From Treponema sp. (GTDB lineage Bacteria > Spirochaetota > Spirochaetia > Treponematales > Treponemataceae): a stretch of DNA of 17,098 nucleotides. Below the pieces are notes generated by a model that worked only from the letters and a program-made list of their open reading frames with translations, was not told the origin of the DNA and ran no database searches. Location of the stretch: assembly GCA_024699205.1 (NCBI GenBank), contig JAILQA010000463.1, forward strand, positions 1 to 17,098, in the 5' to 3' direction. A program made the position numbers and the translations under genes. Below, piece by piece: positions 15,344 through 17,098 of the stretch. Position 1 is the first letter of the stretch; every line of letters begins with the position of its first letter.

Positions 15344-15372
15344 GCCGGAGAAAAACTCCGGCTTCTTTTTTT
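15344..15372 (+). terminator. Strong intrinsic terminator of the short transcript
   Basis: GCCGGAG (15344-15350), loop AAAAA and CTCCGGC (15356-15362) form a perfect seven-pair GC-rich stem. It is followed by TTC and a run of seven T. It lies 8 bp from the convergent end of the Wzi gene. In the opposite direction no T-run follows, so it mainly serves the plus strand. Confidence 0.9.
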
Positions 15373-15379
15373 ATGTGCA

Positions 15380-17098
15380 TCAGAATGTGTATTTTAATCC
15401 CAGTCTGAAATTAAAATTGTTCAAATAGGATTTTTCCCTGTAACAGTCTACAAGTGTTTTTCCAAGATATCCGCTGTAAGAATAGCCAGGGGAATAGGTT
15501 GGATTAATAACAAGATTATAAGCAAAGGATGCATCAAGGGTAAAGCCTTTCCAGACAAACCACATTGTTTCTGCACCTAGATAAAAGTTTGCCTTAAAGG
15601 CAGTAAAATATTTTCCTGCGGCAGTTGCTGTATCGGTTGTAGTGCATTTTCCAAAAATATAAGCATTGTCTGGATTGTTTCTGCCAATAAAAAATCTGTC
15701 ATAACCATGTGGACTGTACAAGGTAAAAGAAAGATGCTGGCTGTTTCCACCGTAACCGATTCCTGAACCTAGGAACTGGCCGCGGTTTGTGTAGCCCTGT
15801 TTAATCTGGCTATGTGTTCCAAAGTTATAGGTTCCCCACATCTGGTAGTCCTGACTTGGTTCTGTATTGTTCCACTCAAAATTGATTTTTCCGTAGAGAT
15901 TCTTAGATTCTGAAATTGTAATACACTGCTGCAATCCAACTGTATATGACATTGTGTGGAAGGGAAAACGTGCATATTCATAAAAGTCCAGACCACCGTC
16001 AAGATAATCATCAACACCGATTTCGGAATAAAACTCCATGCCGACTTTTTGAAGAAGGTAGTCTGCTGTAAAGGAGATTTTTTGATCTTCACCATAAATA
16101 CCGTGTTTTTTTGCTACTTTATTTTGAGCATAGAAAGGATTTAAATATGAAAACCAACTGTCATCACCTGAATTACTTATACAGACTTTATTAACTCCAA
16201 GAGTAAGGCCAGGAATAAAAGATGGAGCATAAGAGGCTGCCCACAAAACATACTGATTGTGACCGTTAGATTCAACTTTGTTAGGATCTTCCGGATTAGT
16301 TTCATAAAAATAATCAGATTCTGTGAGGCGACCAAGCATAAAGCGTAATTCAAAATCACCAAGGTAATAATTTATCCAAGGAATTGTGACAGGAGTTTTT
16401 CTGATTCCAATGTCCAGTTTTGGAAAAGTTGCCGCATTGTTGGAAAGCATAAGCGGATAAAGGTAATTTGGTCCAAGCCAGACAGATTGTGTTCCAAAAC
16501 CGATTGTAAAGGCTCTCCAGGACCAGCGGATTTCGGAATCACCCCAATCATAAGTCCAGAAGCTTGAGTCCCCAAAACGCTGTGGTGCATCACAGTTTGC
16601 ATAATAGGAACCAAAACCGTTACCTCGTGTTGAAGCCATAATTTCATATTCAAGATTCTGACTGAAGGAAACTTGAGGCTTAATTGTAAGTTCAAAACCA
16701 AAGCCTTCTATTCTTGCACCGGCAGTCATACTTGTGTTGTAGCCTCTGCCCTGCCAGAAAGCACCGTCATTTACACCAAAGGGATATTCTGTATTATAAC
16801 TATTGAACCATTCTGGTCCGTAGATTTCTGTGGTAAGTCCAAGGTATATTCCGTCCAGAAAATAATTGCTTTTCGGATTTTTTAATTCGAATAAGGTAAA
16901 CAGTGAGCGCAACTGGTTATTCTGCCAAGGATTGTTTTCATCAATTTCCCAAACAGAATCTGAAAGGGTACGGTAATTCAAATAGTTTCGTTCTGATTTT
17001 CCCTGTAATGAAAGAAAATCGTAGTATTCTTCTTCATAAGATTTTAAGGCTTCCTGAGCAGATACTTTCTGTATAGGCAGAAAAAACGTGAAAGCACT
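15380..17098 (-). CDS. Wzi-family (capsule assembly) outer-membrane beta-barrel, 5' end missing
   Basis: The frame is open from the window edge at 17098 to a TGA at 15380, 572 residues. The true start lies just outside. The first visible residues are the end of a signal peptide (FTFFLPI, then VSA before QEA), so only about ten residues are missing. The TTG at 16981 is internal, not a start. The body alternates aromatic-rich amphipathic strands with Gly/Asn turns and ends in LGLKYTF, a C-terminal aromatic beta-barrel signal. The SEIRWSWRAFTIGFGTQSVWLGP region and FPKLDIGIRKTP fit the Wzi (Caps_assemb_Wzi) family, outer-membrane lectins that tether or assemble surface polysaccharide. Spirochaete members have no proven role. 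Its gene converges on the short-transcript terminator. Confidence 0.8.
   Translation of the reverse strand, partial: SAFTFFLPIQKVSAQEALKSYEEEYYDFLSLQGKSERNYLNYRTLSDSVWEIDENNPWQNNQLRSLFTLFELKNPKSNYFLDGIYLGLTTEIYGPEWFNSYNTEYPFGVNDGAFWQGRGYNTSMTAGARIEGFGFELTIKPQVSFSQNLEYEIMASTRGNGFGSYYANCDAPQRFGDSSFWTYDWGDSEIRWSWRAFTIGFGTQSVWLGPNYLYPLMLSNNAATFPKLDIGIRKTPVTIPWINYYLGDFELRFMLGRLTESDYFYETNPEDPNKVESNGHNQYVLWAASYAPSFIPGLTLGVNKVCISNSGDDSWFSYLNPFYAQNKVAKKHGIYGEDQKISFTADYLLQKVGMEFYSEIGVDDYLDGGLDFYEYARFPFHTMSYTVGLQQCITISESKNLYGKINFEWNNTEPSQDYQMWGTYNFGTHSQIKQGYTNRGQFLGSGIGYGGNSQHLSFTLYSPHGYDRFFIGRNNPDNAYIFGKCTTTDTATAAGKYFTAFKANFYLGAETMWFVWKGFTLDASFAYNLVINPTYSPGYSYSGYLGKTLVDCYREKSYLNNFNFRLGLKYTF

Larger units (their letters stand above)
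15149..15372 (+). ncRNA. Candidate small RNA or small-protein mRNA, about 220 nt
   Basis: The interval is bounded by its own promoter and a strong terminator and contains no long reading frame. It is rich in hairpins. One is CTGC-TTG/CAA-GCAG, presenting GGGAGG in its loop (15183-15208). Another is a 12-pair stem AATGCCA-G-CACAT/ATGTGTGGCATT (15225-15255). AGCAT/ATGCT follows near 15275-15295. GTGCA-AATCA/TGATT-TGCAC lies at 15307-15336. I compared it mentally with tmRNA, 6S, SRP RNA and common riboswitches and found no match. It is divergent from the queuosine transporter and converges on the Wzi gene, so it is not an obvious leader of either. Confidence 0.5.

Noticed and set aside
15149..15372. 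tmRNA, 6S RNA or SRP RNA
   Set aside because: It is too short for tmRNA and has no tRNA-like ends. The ends do not pair as in 6S. The conserved SRP Alu or GGAAGCA-type domain is absent.

Overview
The window is AT-rich DNA with short intergenic gaps. It looks like a host- or gut-associated spirochaete, most likely a saccharolytic Treponema. This is inferred from the gene mix: a Wzi-type outer-membrane barrel, export signals suited to a diderm cell, intracellular arabinan-side-chain enzymes, a DUF2130 protein and many ABC-transporter parts. No rRNA or other species marker is present, so genus is an inference.

Layout. (1) 1-2171, minus strand: the first 32 codons of an unidentified gene with a leaderless-looking promoter, then a serine hydrolase/penicillin-binding-protein-like lipoprotein translationally coupled to an EamA-type transporter. 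(2) 2218-3495, plus: a DUF2130 coiled-coil protein with a nuclease-like core. (3) 3607-7507, plus: a five-gene ABC importer operon with a MetQ-type binding protein, a family-3 binding protein, two HisM-type permeases and one HisP-type ATPase. It starts from a clear sigma70 promoter and reads towards a GH51 arabinofuranosidase (7542-9020). (4) 9021-9839: a hairpin-rich spacer, a small heat-shock protein behind a sigma54-like promoter, then a GC-rich double palindrome. (5) 9840-12276: a GH43 glycosidase (minus) divergent from an SDR dehydrogenase (plus). (6) 12277-14203: asnB behind an 11-bp tandem-repeat promoter and a 15-bp perfect leader hairpin. (7) 14200-15003, minus: a YhhQ queuosine-precursor transporter with a preQ1-I riboswitch. 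(8) 15073-15372, plus: an apparently free-standing short transcription unit with phased T-tracts, promoter, tiny ORF, strong hairpins and terminator. (9) 15380-17098, minus: a Wzi-family outer-membrane protein running off the window.

How the genes work together. The importer probably takes up amino acids. One binding protein is of the methionine family and the two-receptor/two-permease layout recalls Bacillus TcyJKLMN, so sulphur-containing amino acids are a reasonable guess. GH51 and GH43 have no signal peptides and should process imported arabinose-containing oligosaccharides in the cytoplasm. asnB and the queuosine transporter converge tail to tail with a 4-bp overlap.

The least explained parts are regulatory or RNA elements: the unit at 15073-15372, the asnB leader, and the sigma54-like site before hsp20. 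The preQ1 riboswitch belongs to a known class but is cleanly readable here, including a hairpin that hides the ribosome binding site.
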